DNA from: Nageia nagi
Taxonomy: Eukaryota; Pinophyta
Length of the DNA: 64,000 nucleotides
Assembly: GCA_050084985.1 (NCBI GenBank)
Contig: JBITNC010000001.1
Coordinates: 49,724,001-49,788,000, forward strand
Direction: 5' to 3'
Part shown: piece by piece, positions 46,693 to 58,468 of the stretch
Numbering within the stretch: the stretch's first letter is position 1
How the letters are laid out: each line of letters opens with the position of its first letter
Position numbers and translations under genes: made by a program
Notes under the pieces: generated by a model
The model's input: only the letters and a program-made list of their open reading frames with translations
What the model was told of the DNA's origin: nothing
Database searches by the model: none

Positions 46693-47123
46693 TGAAGGAA
46701 TTAGTTCTACACTAATCCTCAAGGTCCAAGACTATAGGAAACTCAATCATTCAACATCTACAAGCTAATAACACCATTCACACAAGATAACACAAATATA
46801 ATGTGGTTGCTCTCTCCTTGGGAGTACATCCACAACTAGATCTCAATTCTCAAACTATGCACCCTCTTACTACAATTCCTTTCTCTCCTACACAAACTAG
46901 TAGAGTAATCTTACTCCAAAAACTTAGTTCTATTACAAGAGGAGAGGCCCTCTATTTATAGCATGAGAGCACCTCCCTAACCTCCCTTTAACCCAAGGGT
47001 AAGGTTAGGTTTACATAATAAAGAATTCAATTAATCCCTTAAGGTATCTAAATATCCTTTAAGTGATTAATTGAATTTACAAGGAGTTTAGATATTCACA
47101 ATATTTCATTAGAAATTCTAACA
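46693..47123 (-). repeat. 5' LTR of the nested copia element
   Basis: 431 bp, minus-strand TGTTAGAATTTC at 47123 to CCTTCA at 46693, placed by the PBS on one side and gypsy gag on the other. No partner LTR in the window. Confidence 0.82.
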
Positions 47124-47275
47124 GCTTTACCACGTCCTCCTCCTAAACCTATGGTTTAGAATCAAATAACAAAACTTCCAACTCTTGCATTTATAAGTAC
47201 AAATACTAGTTCTAACTCATAAGAGGATGAGAGGATAAGACAACTAGAGATAACTACTAGGAACCTTACAAATAA
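47124..47275 (+). repeat. 152-bp direct repeat flanking the nested copia element (right copy)
   Basis: Matches 40378-40529 with four substitutions. Gypsy gag continues from here. Confidence 0.9.
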
Positions 47276-47870
47276 GCTCACTCTACAAGAGAGAAAAAAT
47301 CAAAGATACAACTTTAAAAGATATGATAATCAGTATCAATTGAGATTCTAACCCAAAAATTATCAACTAGAACAACCTCTTACACTAAAAGCTATAGATA
47401 ATGTATCCATGGCCAGCTCTGTAGAAAGTAATGCTCTAGGTATTATAGAATGCTATCCTCCTTATTCTACTCTATATTTTATAGACTCATGTGCAATGTA
47501 TCAACACCAATATTTGGGCTTACATTTTGACCAAATGGTAGAACTTGTGTCTGACCCTATTGTAGATCTTATCTTGGTTAACTTTTGGGTTTTGGGTTAT
47601 GATGGAGAACAAGCCAACTATGTAAAAACCAAAGCTTCCACTTCAACAACCCCATAATAAATCCAAGTTACTTAGCAAAATAAATAATCCATTTTAGCTC
47701 AAATTAATTCAAAGAGAGATAAGGATCCTATGTTTCAACAACAAAATCAAGTAAATCAACTTCCAAATCATTCAAGTTAAGATTCATAAGGCCTGGGTAA
47801 TGTTTCCCTTGTTGCAAGAGACCTCACTTAGACTAGAAATGATATACCAGAAAGAGAAAGACCTACTCCA
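47276..47870 (+). pseudogene. gag: 21-kb gypsy Gag, C-terminal part
   Basis: Degenerate continuation of gag. The longest open piece is 47409-47657, with paired Cys residues (C-Y-P-P-Y and S-C-A-M-Y-Q-H-Q) where a zinc-binding C-terminus might be. Function as nucleocapsid is inferred from position. Confidence 0.55.
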
Positions 47871-47879
47871 TTAAGATAT

Positions 47880-48446
47880 CCCTTCATAACTAAACATCAT
47901 AAGGAGAAGGCTACTCAAAAATTCAAATCTTATTAGCTTGCTGAAACAAGTGAGTCAACCTTTTATGTTCCATACAATATTATGGAAGAATTGAAAACAA
48001 CACCTTCTAAAATGATAATGTTTGATACATTGAGGATTCTAGGTCAAATTAACCTTTTGTAAAAAGCTTTGAAGCTTAAGAATATTAAGAAAAGGGCTAA
48101 TGAGGGTAATGTAGTATTTGCAAATTATATGGTAGTTAATGATTGTATGATAGATATCAAAGTTGCTATTACTATTATTTCCAAAGCTGTTGTAAACAAG
48201 ATAAAATTGTATATAACCCTATGCATATATGGAGTCATACAACTAGATTCTTCCCATGTAGATGTGATTGGTAGTGTTAAAAGAGTTACCATAACCCTAA
48301 ATGCATTCCTTGACATTTGTGTCATTCAAGATATTATTGTAGTTGATCTTCCACCTCTATTTGGGATCTACTTGTCCAAAGAATTTACTACTAAGTTGGG
48401 AGGATATTTGGGTTTAGATTATACATGGCTTCTACTTCCTTTCTAG
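47880..48446 (+). pseudogene. 21-kb gypsy protease
   Basis: Includes an F-Y-V-P-Y-N-I..M-F-D-T-L-R-I-L-G-Q linker, then 48069-48446 open. The active-site strand reads C-M-I-D-I-K-V-A, against the usual C-M-V-D-S-G-A, so two of three triad residues are lost. Later blocks fit: L-D-S-S-H-V-D-V-I-G, D-I-I-V-V-D-L-P, L-S-K-E-F-T-T-K-L-G-G and the closing L-D-Y-T. This wording is that of a widespread plant gypsy polyprotein. Confidence 0.8.
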
Positions 48447-48702
48447 AAAAGCATGTCAAAATCCCAAATGAAGGTACCAAGAATGTCCATCTTAAGAATA
48501 TATCTAAACAAAATTGCATGAATGACTATAAGCAAACAAAAAGATTTAAAAGGGATCCACTAATGGAATCACTACTATCTATATAGATTCTTTCAATAAA
48601 TGACCTTAATTATCAGGTCACTCACATTGGCATCAGTAACTACTACTTATATGAAAATTTGTAGCCAATCTTAGTCTCATCTAAAAAAGAACATGAAGTA
48701 TG

Positions 48703-49066
48703 AATAATGTTCTTTGATGGGCCAAATATAAACATGGTTACAATGCTGGTATTGTTTTTAAATCACCTAAGGGAAACATGAGAAGGTTTTCATTTAAAGT
48801 CACATGAATTTGCACTAATAATGCTACTAAGTATGAAGCTCTATGTTTAGGGCTATCTAAAGCTATCAACATGGGTATCAGATGCCTAGTATTCCATGGT
48901 GATTCTGCCCTGGTTATAAATCAAGTCAAAGACAAGATTAGTGCAAGACATCACTACCTAAAGACATACATGAATAGGGTATGAGACTTGTTAGAATCCT
49001 TCTTGGATATTAACTTTATCCCTATTCCTAGCAAGTAAAATCAAATTACTGATACACTTGTGGGAA
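48703..49066 (+). pseudogene. RNase H-like (aRH-type) domain upstream of RT
   Basis: After F-F-D-G (first Asp) there is a shift, then N-A-G-I-V-F-K-S-P-K-G, C-T-N-N-A-T-K-Y-E-A-L (Glu), H-G-D-S-A-L-V-I-N-Q-V-K (Asp) and I-T-D-T-L-V (last Asp). The N-N-x-x-x-Y-E-A-L and G-D-S-x-L-V-I-N-Q signatures are those of the archaeal-type RNase H of Tat elements, but here the domain lies between PR and RT. A second RNase H follows RT in its usual place. Stops near 48809, 48982 and 49036 are TGA or TAA. Confidence 0.82.
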
Positions 49067-49555
49067 AAGGAGAATGTTTCAATCCTGCTCATCATAAGAG
49101 AGGTAGTTGTGAAGTCAAATTTTTATGTAGGCCATATGTACCTAACATTAGAAATTTTTGGGAGGTATTTGAATTTAATGATCAATATCATGAATTTTTT
49201 GATATATGTAGTAGTAGCTCACACCTTTGGTGTTACAAAAATCCCTAATTATTTTCAAGAATAAAATTTTATACAATTAAAAAATAATGTTATACCTAAA
49301 GGTTTGCTTTCCTTTAAATGATTATTTGATTTTGAAGATGTTCAAAGAGCTCAAATATTAGCTGTTCAAAAGGAAAGTCATGTGGAGCTAGAAGTTGAAC
49401 CCAAAAAGTGCATAAAAGTTGGATTAGAATACATCGGGGAAGAAAAAGAAATGCTACTTTAGATTTAACATGAGTTCACCAAGGCATTTGCATGGACTTA
49501 TAAGATATGAAAACTTATGATAAGAATGTGATCCAACACACCATTGAACTTCATC
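49067..49555 (+). pseudogene. aRH-RT connector
   Basis: Conserved linker: C-R-P-Y-V-P-N-I-R-N-F-W-E-V-F-E, later Q-L-K-N-N-V-I-P-K-G-L and then H-E-F-T-K-A-F-A-W-T-Y, the usual block before RT. Stops and small shifts occur. The order of these blocks shows the aRH-RT arrangement is original, not a local rearrangement. Confidence 0.65.
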
Positions 49556-50390
49556 TAAAGGCAAAACCATATAGGCAGAAGTAGAGATTGGTAAACCCAA
49601 GGATAGAAGAAGCTATTAAATAGGAGTTACTTAAGATCCTAGATGCTAAAATTATTTATCCTATTAAACATTCTTCTTGGGTATCCAATTTAGTCCCAGT
49701 AAGGAAAAAGAATGGAGAAATTAGATTATGTGTAGATTTCAGAAATCTGAAGCAAGTGTCCCTTAAACACAACTATCTTCTTCCTCCTATGGAACAAATC
49801 TTGCAAATAGTAGTTAGATCATGTTGATTTTCTATGATTTATGCTCCTATTATTCAATCAAATCTAGGTAAAGGATAAAGATCAATATAAAATTGCATTT
49901 ATGACCAAGTGTGAAATATTTGCATTTCAGAGATTATGTTTTGGTATCTCCAATTCTAGGGCTACATTCCAAAGAGAAATGGACCATGCTTTGGTGAGTT
50001 TTTTAATAAGATAATCCTTATCTATTTAGATTATATTATTGTGTTTTCTAAAAGCAGAAAGGATCACATCGACCACCTTAGGCAAGTTTTTGATAAATGC
50101 ATATAATTCAAGATTTCTATCAATCTCAAAAAATTTATTTTTATGGTTAACCAAGAAAAACTTCTTGATCACATTATTTCAAATGAAGGGTTGGCAATCG
50201 ATCCTGAAAGAGTTAAAGCTATTGAAGAATTGCCTTTCCCCTCAAATAAGAAGGCCCTACAATCATTTCTTGGTCAAATCAATTTTATTAAAAATTTTAT
50301 TAGTGATTTTTCTCATATTGTTCCTCTAATCACAATAATGCTAAAAAAAGATGCTCAATTGTCTTGGTTAGATGAAGAAAAGAAAACTTT
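49556..50390 (+). pseudogene. 21-kb gypsy reverse transcriptase
   Basis: Fingers: L-V-P-V-R-K-K-N-G-E-I-R-L-C-V-D-F-R-N-L (49690-49755) and L-L-P-P-M-E-Q-I-L. The palm Asp segment is scrambled by a shift after 49820. The two-Asp box near 50025 reads I-Y-L-D-Y, so the second Asp is Tyr. Thumb: H-I-I-S-N-E-G-L-A-I-D-P-E-R-V-K-A-I and S-F-L-G-Q-I-N-F-I (50170-50300). The enzyme is dead. Confidence 0.87.
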
Positions 50391-50830
50391 TCATGATATC
50401 AAAAAAAGGTATAATAGAAGCTCCAATTTTGAAAAATCCAAAATTTTCAAAGGATTTTATTATGTATGCTTATAGAGTAGAGAAAAGCATTGCAACCATA
50501 CTGGCATTGAAGGATGACCAAAAGAAAGATTATCCTATAGCCTTTCATAGTCAAACACTTCATAAACACTAAGTAAAATATCTATTCATTGAAAAGCAAG
50601 TGTTCTCTATTATGAGAGGTCCAAAAAAATTCAAGCATTATGTGTCTCAAAATAAGATTCTTGTATATACCATTCACCCTAATGTAAGAAACTATGTTAT
50701 TCAAGGAGAATTGGATGAATAGAAAGCTAATTGGATAACAATAATAATGGATAATTATGTTGAGATTAAGCCAACCAAGATTATTAGAGGGAGATCCCTA
50801 TACGAGAACATAACAAAGGCATAATACATG
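50391..50830 (+). pseudogene. 21-kb gypsy RNase H
   Basis: A frame change near 50372-50400 leads into E-A-P-I-L-K-N-P, A-T-I-L-A-L-K-D-D, P-I-A-F-H-S-Q-T-L, then F-I-E-K-Q-V-F-S-I (E of the active site) and I-H-P-N-V. This is the standard RNase H that follows RT. Confidence 0.78.
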
Positions 50831-50949
50831 ATTTCTTTTATAGAGGATGAAGAGAATATCAATGAAGAAAGTGATTGGATAAAATATTATATTGTATATT
50901 TTAGAACTGAATGTTGTCTTGAATATTTTAAAAGATTTTAAGAAGAAGA

Positions 50950-52131
50950 TTTAGGTTGTAGGCATTCAAATTCATAATGATGATCGTATCTATTGGAAAT
51001 TTTTTGATCAAACCCTATTGAGATGTGTAACTCAAGATGAAGCTCAATGGATTCTACATGAATTTCAATATGGATTCTCTAGAGGATACTATAATGGTCC
51101 TACTATAATAACAAAAATATTACATGAAGATTATTATTGGTCCATTGCATTCCAAGATTCCTACAAGATAGCTTAAGAGTGTGACAAGTGTAACAAGTAT
51201 GTGGAAAAGAGAAGACAAGCTGTTATGCCTTTGAAACCTATGGTTATTGAAGAACCTTTTCAATAATAGGGTTTAGACTTCATTAGTGATATCAATCCAA
51301 ATTCTTCAATAGGTCATAAGTTTATCTTGACTACAATAAACTACTTCACAAGATGGTCAGAAGTAATGCCATGTAAAAATTCAGACTAAGAGGTAGTTAT
51401 AGAGATGATAAAGATATTGATAACTCAATTTGGTATCCCATAAACTATTATATCAGATAATAGTTTAACATTCATTAGGGTGAATTTATTAGATTTTGTT
51501 GATGAGTACAAGATCTATTGGCTTTTCTCTTCAAACTATTACCCACAAGGTAATGGGTTAGCTAAGTCAACGAACAAAAACTTAACCCAAATCATTAAGA
51601 GAACCATTGAAGGGAATCCTAAAAGGTAGCAAAAAAAGTTGGACTATGCATTATGGGTTGATAGAATTAGTATCAAATCTCTATCAAAACATCACCCTAT
51701 GCATTAGTTTATGGTAAGAGACCTATGCTACATATTCATCTTGAGTTTCCTACATTAAAAATCCTACAGGAGTTGAAATACTATGACTTCAAGCCATTGA
51801 AAATTAGATTAAATTAGTTGATAAAGCTAAAAGAGGATAAAAACAAAGCTTATCAGGCCTTCTAGCATAGACAAAATATTATCAAAAAATGGTTTGATAA
51901 AAATAAGTCTTCTTGGGTGAATTTTGAAGTTAGTGATATAGTCCTCAAATGGGATGAGAAAATACCAAATGCTAGGAAACATTAGAAATTTGATTCCTTA
52001 TGAAGTGGGCCTTATATCACTATTGAAGCTTTGTAGAACAATGTGTTCAGATTGCAAGATATTTCTAGGTCCTAGGAGTTTCCTATACCAATGAATAGGA
52101 TCCATCTTAAAGGCTTAAACATTACTAGGTG
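50950..52131 (+). pseudogene. 21-kb gypsy integrase
   Basis: Zinc part: H-E-F-Q-Y-G-F-S-R-G-Y (second His is Tyr) and C-D-K-C-N-K-Y near 51180. Core: G-L-D-F-I-S-D-I (51270), I-I-S-D-N-S-L-T-F (51455) and G-N-G-L-A-K (51555), where the catalytic Glu is Lys. C-terminal G-P-Y-I-T-I near 52010 and I-H-L-K at the end. No chromodomain follows. Confidence 0.85.
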
Positions 52132-52668
52132 ATTGGGTGATTTCATAACACTTGCTAAGCTTGTACAATGTAAATAGTTCTATTTATTAATTATGTTTCT
52201 TTCAAAAAAAAATTATTATATAGATTGTGCTTATTGTAGGTGCAATCCCCAAGGAGGTAGATATTCATTAATGCTTGAATTTACTAGGCATGGTGGTGAT
52301 TAAGTCTAATGATCATAAAACATCTTATCAAAAGATTGGCATTAAAAGTGAGATTTTCTTGAAAACATCCACTAGCTTGTGCCTTACCTTCCAATTTAAA
52401 ATTGACATGCTTGAATTTAATGCCATCTCATATTTCAAGTCTAACACATCACTCCATGCAAAATCTAAAATTCCTAATGCATTAATGATCATTAATAAGT
52501 TGAAGTCAAAAATCCCAAATAAATAAAATATAGTCCTAACTCCATCATTCCTCAGTGAATTTTAGAACCCAATACTTCAAGCACTTGTAGAGTAATATAC
52601 TATTTTTAAGAGCTTCTAGTGCCAAGTAATGAGTAAGTTAGAGGATTTATTTATACTATAATCAAACA
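52132..52668 (+). other. Spacer after integrase
   Basis: AT-rich, with an open stretch at 52275-52526 (83 codons) that shows no motif. It may be the decayed start of the extra ORF, but I cannot tie it to that frame. Confidence 0.45.
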
Positions 52669-55600
52669 ATGAACTTAATTTTTACTCGAGCTACAAAGAA
52701 ACTACTAAGCATAATGGATAAACCATAGCATATTATGGTCATTTCAGGGGGAGAGGCCAAGAAGCTATCAAAGATACATGAAGAATACTTGGAGTATGCC
52801 TTTGGTGTAAACTAGAATGAAAGGGGAGTTCCTAGTCACATGGATATCTAGAATGTGGAACCAGTGAGCCCATTGCTACAACATGAGAGGATAAAGGTTA
52901 TTGGTAAGGGGAAAATAATTTTGGTAGGCAACAATGTTATGTTTGACCAAGGGTTGGCATATTTTATGCAATATGAGTCTTTCACCTACCCATAACTCCT
53001 CACAACCATTGCATTAAGGCATAGCCCATAAGGCTACATTATAAGGGCATACAAGGGGTAAATGAAGGGTGAGGAAGAGCTAGATTATTTTTTGGACACC
53101 TTATAAGATTACTCCCTTTCCTCCATTGTGAATGCACTTGTGGTTCCAAATGATTGGAGCTTCCATGTTAAAAAATAGGTTGATCTCAAAAAACAAAAGT
53201 GAGACTTTTATCAATATGAGGATGACATGATCAGCTAGCTTGATGAGAGATATGGAAGGAATACCACCAAGCTCCTCTAGAGCTATAATATTACATTATT
53301 TAAGAAATATCATGACATATAGGTCCTATAATCTCTAGCGATGAGTCTTGGGCATATGACCCAAATTGAAGCTGATGAAGCTATGGTTCGAATAGCTAAC
53401 AACATTGTTGAAGGGTTAGTTTGTTATGAATTTACTACCATATTATCGAATGAGATTAGAAATAATCTATTTAATATCAACAAAATAGATTTTAGGCATT
53501 CCTCCTATCTATGGTGGTTGATTGTCCACCAAAATATTCAATTTTTGGTTGATGGAGGGCTACCCATAGTTTAAACCACTATTTCCATAACTCCTTGAAT
53601 TGACATGAGGGTACCGATACTCACCAAAGCTCATGGCTCTTATTACAAGTTCATGGGGAAAGGTTTTTCCCCTATCATGAAGATTATCATAGAGAGAACT
53701 ACACATAGGCTACACCAAAGAAGCTGAGAAGAGTTACAAGGTGGTAACAAAACTAGAGATTTGTATTTTCTAAAAAATAGGAAAGTCATTTTGAGGTATG
53801 GATATTTTGAAACTCCCTTTTTGATACCCAAATTTGTTACCATACAGTTGTATTCTTTAGAAATGGGTAGACAAATGAGTGAAATATAAACCAAATATAG
53901 GTCTAATGGTAATTTCAAGCCCGTAATCAAAATACTAACTATAGTAGGTAGTTTTACATTAATAAAAGTAGATTGTAAAAATGAATTATCAAATTTAATA
54001 GTTAATAACTTTAAGTTAGAAAAAGTAAAAGAGGATTGGATGTATTACCCCTTATGGGAATGTATAGAAATAATAAAAGTAAATAAAAAATGCTCGATGT
54101 TTAATCATGAAGTCTGATCTCATATTGGATATTTTGCTAACCAAACTAAGCAGCAAGTTCAAGTATCCTTAGAGTGGAAATTTAGCATGTTGGATAAGGC
54201 GTGGATGACCTTGGAAGGAATAAAGAAATATAAATTATGGGAAACTAGGAGGTAAGAGTTTGCCTTGGACCCAAAGGTTATTGCACAATTATAGGATGAA
54301 TTTGGATGGGGACCCAATAAAATTGATTTTTTAAAATAGAGATTTGAATATACCACCAAGGTAGAACATATTGAAAATTAAGCCTTTTGATGAGTTTAAG
54401 CATGATCAATACTAGCATGCCTAGTATATGAAAGACTTTCTTCTAGAAAAGGGAAACCTTTGCCACCCAATTTTTTAAGGTAAAGTATCACAAGATAATC
54501 AACCATTGGTACAATAGATAGAGTATCTTTAGGAATCCAAGAAGAGAAAACTTGTAAAGGGTTCCATCTCATTATAGCTATTGAAGAACGAAAAGAAGAC
54601 ACAAGTAGTTATGACTATAGCTTTCAAGGATTCTCCCCCTAAGAAATAAAGAAAATTAAAGTTAATTATCAAATACCTAACCAAAGAGAAGTAGGCATTA
54701 GAGAAAAATTATCTTGAAAAGAAGCCACTTGCACCCAAGCAAGTACTAGTACCATCTCCATGGGTACAAGAAGAAGAACCAAAGCCTAGCATAGGAGATA
54801 CTAGAATCCTAAATGCGAAGACCCACAAATGTCAGAGCATAGACATAGTAGTATTTCAAGATGATCAAGAAGAATAGGGAGATGAAGTGCAATAAGGGGG
54901 AGGAAATATGCTTGGAGATGATGCAACAATAGCAACAGCAGGAGAAGCAGGCAAAGATGAAGATGATGATGATGATGATCCTAAGAAAAAGGACTTAGAC
55001 CTAATGGATAAAGCACTAGAGAAAGATGTAGCTATTGTAGAAGAAGATGAATAAAAATAGAAAGAACTTACCATGGAAATAACAAAAGATATGCCTACTC
55101 CAAAAACACTTGAATAAAGTTCAAAAGTAGGTAAATCTCATCATTATTTGATTCCTTATTCAACCACCTTATGCGAGCAAATATAGAGAATTTTTCTACT
55201 CAAGTAGTAGAGCCCATTGATTGAGAAATATTCATTAATAAAACCCTTGTACTCCTAGATCAACAAGGAATACTATTGAGTAAAGTTATAGATATGGGAG
55301 ATATTAAAATTGCATAGATACCCTTCAAGGATGGGTAGCTAGATACAACCCCTACCATTGTAATAAATGTAAATATGCAAAGTGCCTTGGTAGTAGATTA
55401 GTCCAAGTTTTTAGTTAATACTTCCCTAGATGTTGGAAAAATTCTCCAATTAATAGAGAACAAAATAGATAAACTAAATAAAAAGATTGAATAGCTTAAA
55501 GGAGATTGCTCTTAGAAGGATAAAATGATGGTCAAATTACAAAATCAAAATAAATAATTAATTGAAAAGTTATCCAAGCAAAAGATTGAGCATGATAAGA

Positions 55601-56509
55601 GCTTACATGAGTATAAGGTAGAGATGGAACATTGAAGAAGTAGATTAAAGATCTAAAAGTTCAATCCAATACAATAGAGCGAGAAAAAGCTCAAAAAATA
55701 GAAGATCTTAAAAAGACCATAATAGCCAATAAAGTTTTGAATCATGACAAAGTAAAATTTCTATAGATCATTATAGGTTACATAAAAATTTTTATAGAAT
55801 AAGTTGAAGAGAGAATGGTAAGCCTATCCAACTATATTATTTAAAAAATCAAATAGAATAGGTCATACTTCAATATGATGCTCTCACTGCACTCCAAAAA
55901 TTAAGCCTAGAAACCCTAAGAGAAAAAATAAAAAAAATGCAAAGTTAGATCTGGGTAAAAATAGAGAAGGATTTGGCCATTGTAACCCCAAGGTCAAAAT
56001 AAATAATTTTGAGAAGGGTAAAAGATATTTGTGATGCCAAGGATTTGATATTAGCCATGGACTTGGAAAAATGTCAATTAAAGGTTGAAATAAGCTTTGT
56101 AAATATGTTTTTTAATTCTTTACTTCAATTGAAGGCTTCTAAATTATGGGAGGAGTTTGATATACAAAATAGTGTCGATCTATGGATGGAAAATACTAAG
56201 ACATTTTTGGATAGAGATTCAAGAATAAATTTGTTTGAGAGATAACTTTCAGACCTAAGAGAAGTAAATGAGTGGGCTCAGGAAGTAATTTCATGATTTT
56301 TGAATGTTGGTAGACTAGAGAGTGTTCTAACAAGATTTAGAACTAACATTGTAAAATTTCAAGCATGCCCTATCCTATCTCAACTAGATAGTAAAGATCT
56401 CTAGGATCTATATAAAAAGCTTCAACCCTTGTTGCTTGTAGAATTGCTCTCTTAGCAATAGGCCTCACAAAGATATACAACTAGGAAAGCAAGTGGGAGT
56501 GATAAGTAA
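52669..56509 (+). pseudogene. Giant sense extra ORF of unknown function (21-kb gypsy element)
   Basis: From ATG at 52669 to TAA at 56507-56509, just before the 3' LTR, about 1,280 codons interrupted by in-frame stops and a few shifts (frame 1 to at least 53574, frame 2 by about 54950). N-terminal 550 codons form a globular-looking region (V-I-S-G-G-E-A-K-K-L, L-L-T-T-I-A-L-R-H-S, V-V-P-N-D-W-S-F, 53341-53574 open). An acidic low-complexity stretch (54900-55040; six Asp in a row) is followed by a Lys/Glu/Gln coiled coil (about 55430-55850) and a shorter helical tail (56009-56245). No signal peptide, membrane segment or known enzyme motif. Not envelope-like. Stops are often TAG where Gln (CAG) fits. 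I do not recognise the family. Confidence 0.65.
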
Positions 56510-56558
56510 GCATCCTAATCTCTAGTAGGATAAAGAACCCAAAGAGCCACCAAAAGAT

Positions 56559-58463
56559 TGTTATTCTTATAGAATTACACTCTGAAAGGGGTAATATTTT
56601 TTACATTCAGTATTCTTTCATTTATTCATTCCTTTCCCAATAAAATTCTTTTTTATACTTACCATTTCTTATTCCCCTTTCTTTTATGTGTAAATACTTG
56701 TACAAAATTCAGTATTGAGTTTACATTGTATAGACTTAGTCTTTTTCTTAAGAGTCTAGTATTATATGTGCCTTTAGTTAGAATGCAATTTTGATTAAGT
56801 AGTTTTCAAGTGATATTTGTATTTTTGGGACTTAGTAAATAGAGAGTCATTCAAAATCACCATTTTGTTATAAGGTGAGTGTTGTTCATGCATAGTGAAT
56901 GAGTCATGTCTAGGAGATGCATATTAGTCATAGGCTAAAGAAGTCTCCATTTTGTAAAATTGGCTAAGCCATTTTTGGGATCTGTCTAGGTCTAATCTGA
57001 GTATTGTTACTGAGTGTTGTCGTATATAGTCTATTTGTGTGTCTAAATTCAAGTCTGGTCCCTATCTCGAGTCTTATTACTTTAGTTTCAATCTTGTATA
57101 GTCTAGGGGTTATTTCTAGGCATTGTTGTACATATTCATTAGTTCTCATCAAGTCATGTAATAGGCATTATTGTTAAAGTCAAGTGAAATAATGCTTATG
57201 AAAATCCATAGGTGATGTTATACTTTTCGATGGAAATTAGCAGGCTCTAGATAACTTAGTTAGCGGGTATCCCAATGGTTCTTTATAGTAGAGTTATTTA
57301 TATATGTGTATTTGGTAAACCTCAACAATTTTGAGTGATGACATCACACCTTATTGGAGAAATCAATGGGAGATAAACATCTCTTATTTTAATAATACCA
57401 ATCAATGTGTAACAAGACCCTCTAAGGGCAAGTGCAGATTGTAAGAGGAGGTGAAAACTTGGGTCCACTTAACCAAGAGTGTATGACCCCTAGGACTCTA
57501 CTAACATAATGATTGCAACTCATTTCCATGTGGCAACAATAGTTCACTCTCAGAGTTGAATGATTATATCTTCCTTCACCCTTACAATAGTCAACACTAA
57601 ACTGTAGAAGAAGCATTTAATGATTACAAAGGGTTGGTAGGTCACCAATCAATTAATTGGCTTACTTGTACATACCAAGATGGTAGACCATACCTCATAA
57701 ATATAATAATAATTTAGATGTTCCATGGTTAAGAGACAAAGGATGATCAATTGTGACTAGATAGATACAAGATTGAAGGTCTTTAAATTCTAAGAATCGA
57801 CATTGCATTGGGGCCATAATCCATAATCAGTTACATTATAGATTCATCTATACACATTATAAATATTTATTTTTAGTTAGTTCATAGTAAAATAGGTAGT
57901 TATAGTTATTAATGTTGGGAAACTACCCATTTTGTAAGGGAATATTATAAATAGTGGACTGTTAAAGGTCCAAAAGGTTGAACATTTTAGCAAAGTTGCC
58001 CATTATGCGAAGTGTTTTCATATATGATAATGCAATACTATGGTATTTTTTCTCTACAATTTGTGGTTGTTATCTTGTTTTGTAATAATTATGTATGAAG
58101 TATTTTCCTAAATTGTGGCTATGTATTACAATTGCAAGACCCCAAGACTAAGGTAGTTATTCTATTCTTAGTCCTGGTAATGGATTGCTTCCTATGTAGT
58201 GATGCATTGGATGATTAGTTTTAGTTTGCTTTCATTATTTTAGATTTTGATCTCTTTCCTATTAATCTTAACTTCTTTTATCTATTTCTAGTTACTTTTG
58301 ACCTCTTTCATAGATAGGAACTTGCCTATAACCTGAAGATTGAGCAGAAAAACCCCATAAGCGCATTGTCCCACCACTTTTTACTCTTTCAAGAACCTTA
58401 TTATTGTTAGGAATTGGAGAAATATACCAAAACAACCTTTAGCTTACATTATACTAATCCATA
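56559..58463 (+). repeat. 3' LTR of the 21-kb gypsy element
   Basis: About 1,905 bp, starts TGTTATTCTTATAG, TATA box at 57946-57953. Pairs with 37434-39332. Confidence 0.87.
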
Positions 58464-58468
58464 ATACC
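58464..58468. repeat. Target-site duplication of the 21-kb gypsy element (right)
   Basis: ATACC, one mismatch to ATAGC at 37429-37433. Confidence 0.8.

Larger units (their letters stand above)
40530..47123 (-). mobile_element. Nested Ty1/copia element, 3'-truncated, with PPR fragment in its leader
   Basis: Has a 5' LTR (46693-47123), PBS, a 3.1-kb leader, a collapsed gag, protease, integrase, RT and most of RNase H. It ends at 40530 inside the RNase H tail, with no 3' LTR or polypurine tract. It has the best-preserved coding frame in the window (570 codons), so it is probably the youngest insertion. Confidence 0.88.
37434..58463 (+). mobile_element. 21-kb Ty3/gypsy element with RNase H upstream of RT and a giant extra ORF
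   Basis: LTRs of about 1.9 kb at both ends, internal order gag, PR, aRH-like, RT, RNase H, INT, long sense extra ORF. Without its nested copia insert it is about 14.4 kb. The protease and RT wording (L-V-P-V-R-K-K-N-G-E-I-R-L-C-V-D-F-R-N-L) resembles a common group of plant gypsy polyproteins that I would place near Tat/Athila; no chromodomain follows INT. LTRs are roughly 88% identical by eye. Inserted in the outer copia RT. Confidence 0.87.

Noticed and set aside
40378-47275. 152-bp direct repeats as short LTRs of the nested copia element
   Set aside because: Both copies are gypsy gag sequence that continues beyond each end, and the true 5' LTR with PBS lies at 46693-47123.
54865-55074. 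Minus-strand Ser-rich frame
   Set aside because: Complement of the acidic GAT/GAA-rich stretch of the giant extra ORF.
52669-56509. Extra ORF as an envelope-like gene
   Set aside because: No signal peptide, no transmembrane segment and a long coiled coil; position alone is not enough.
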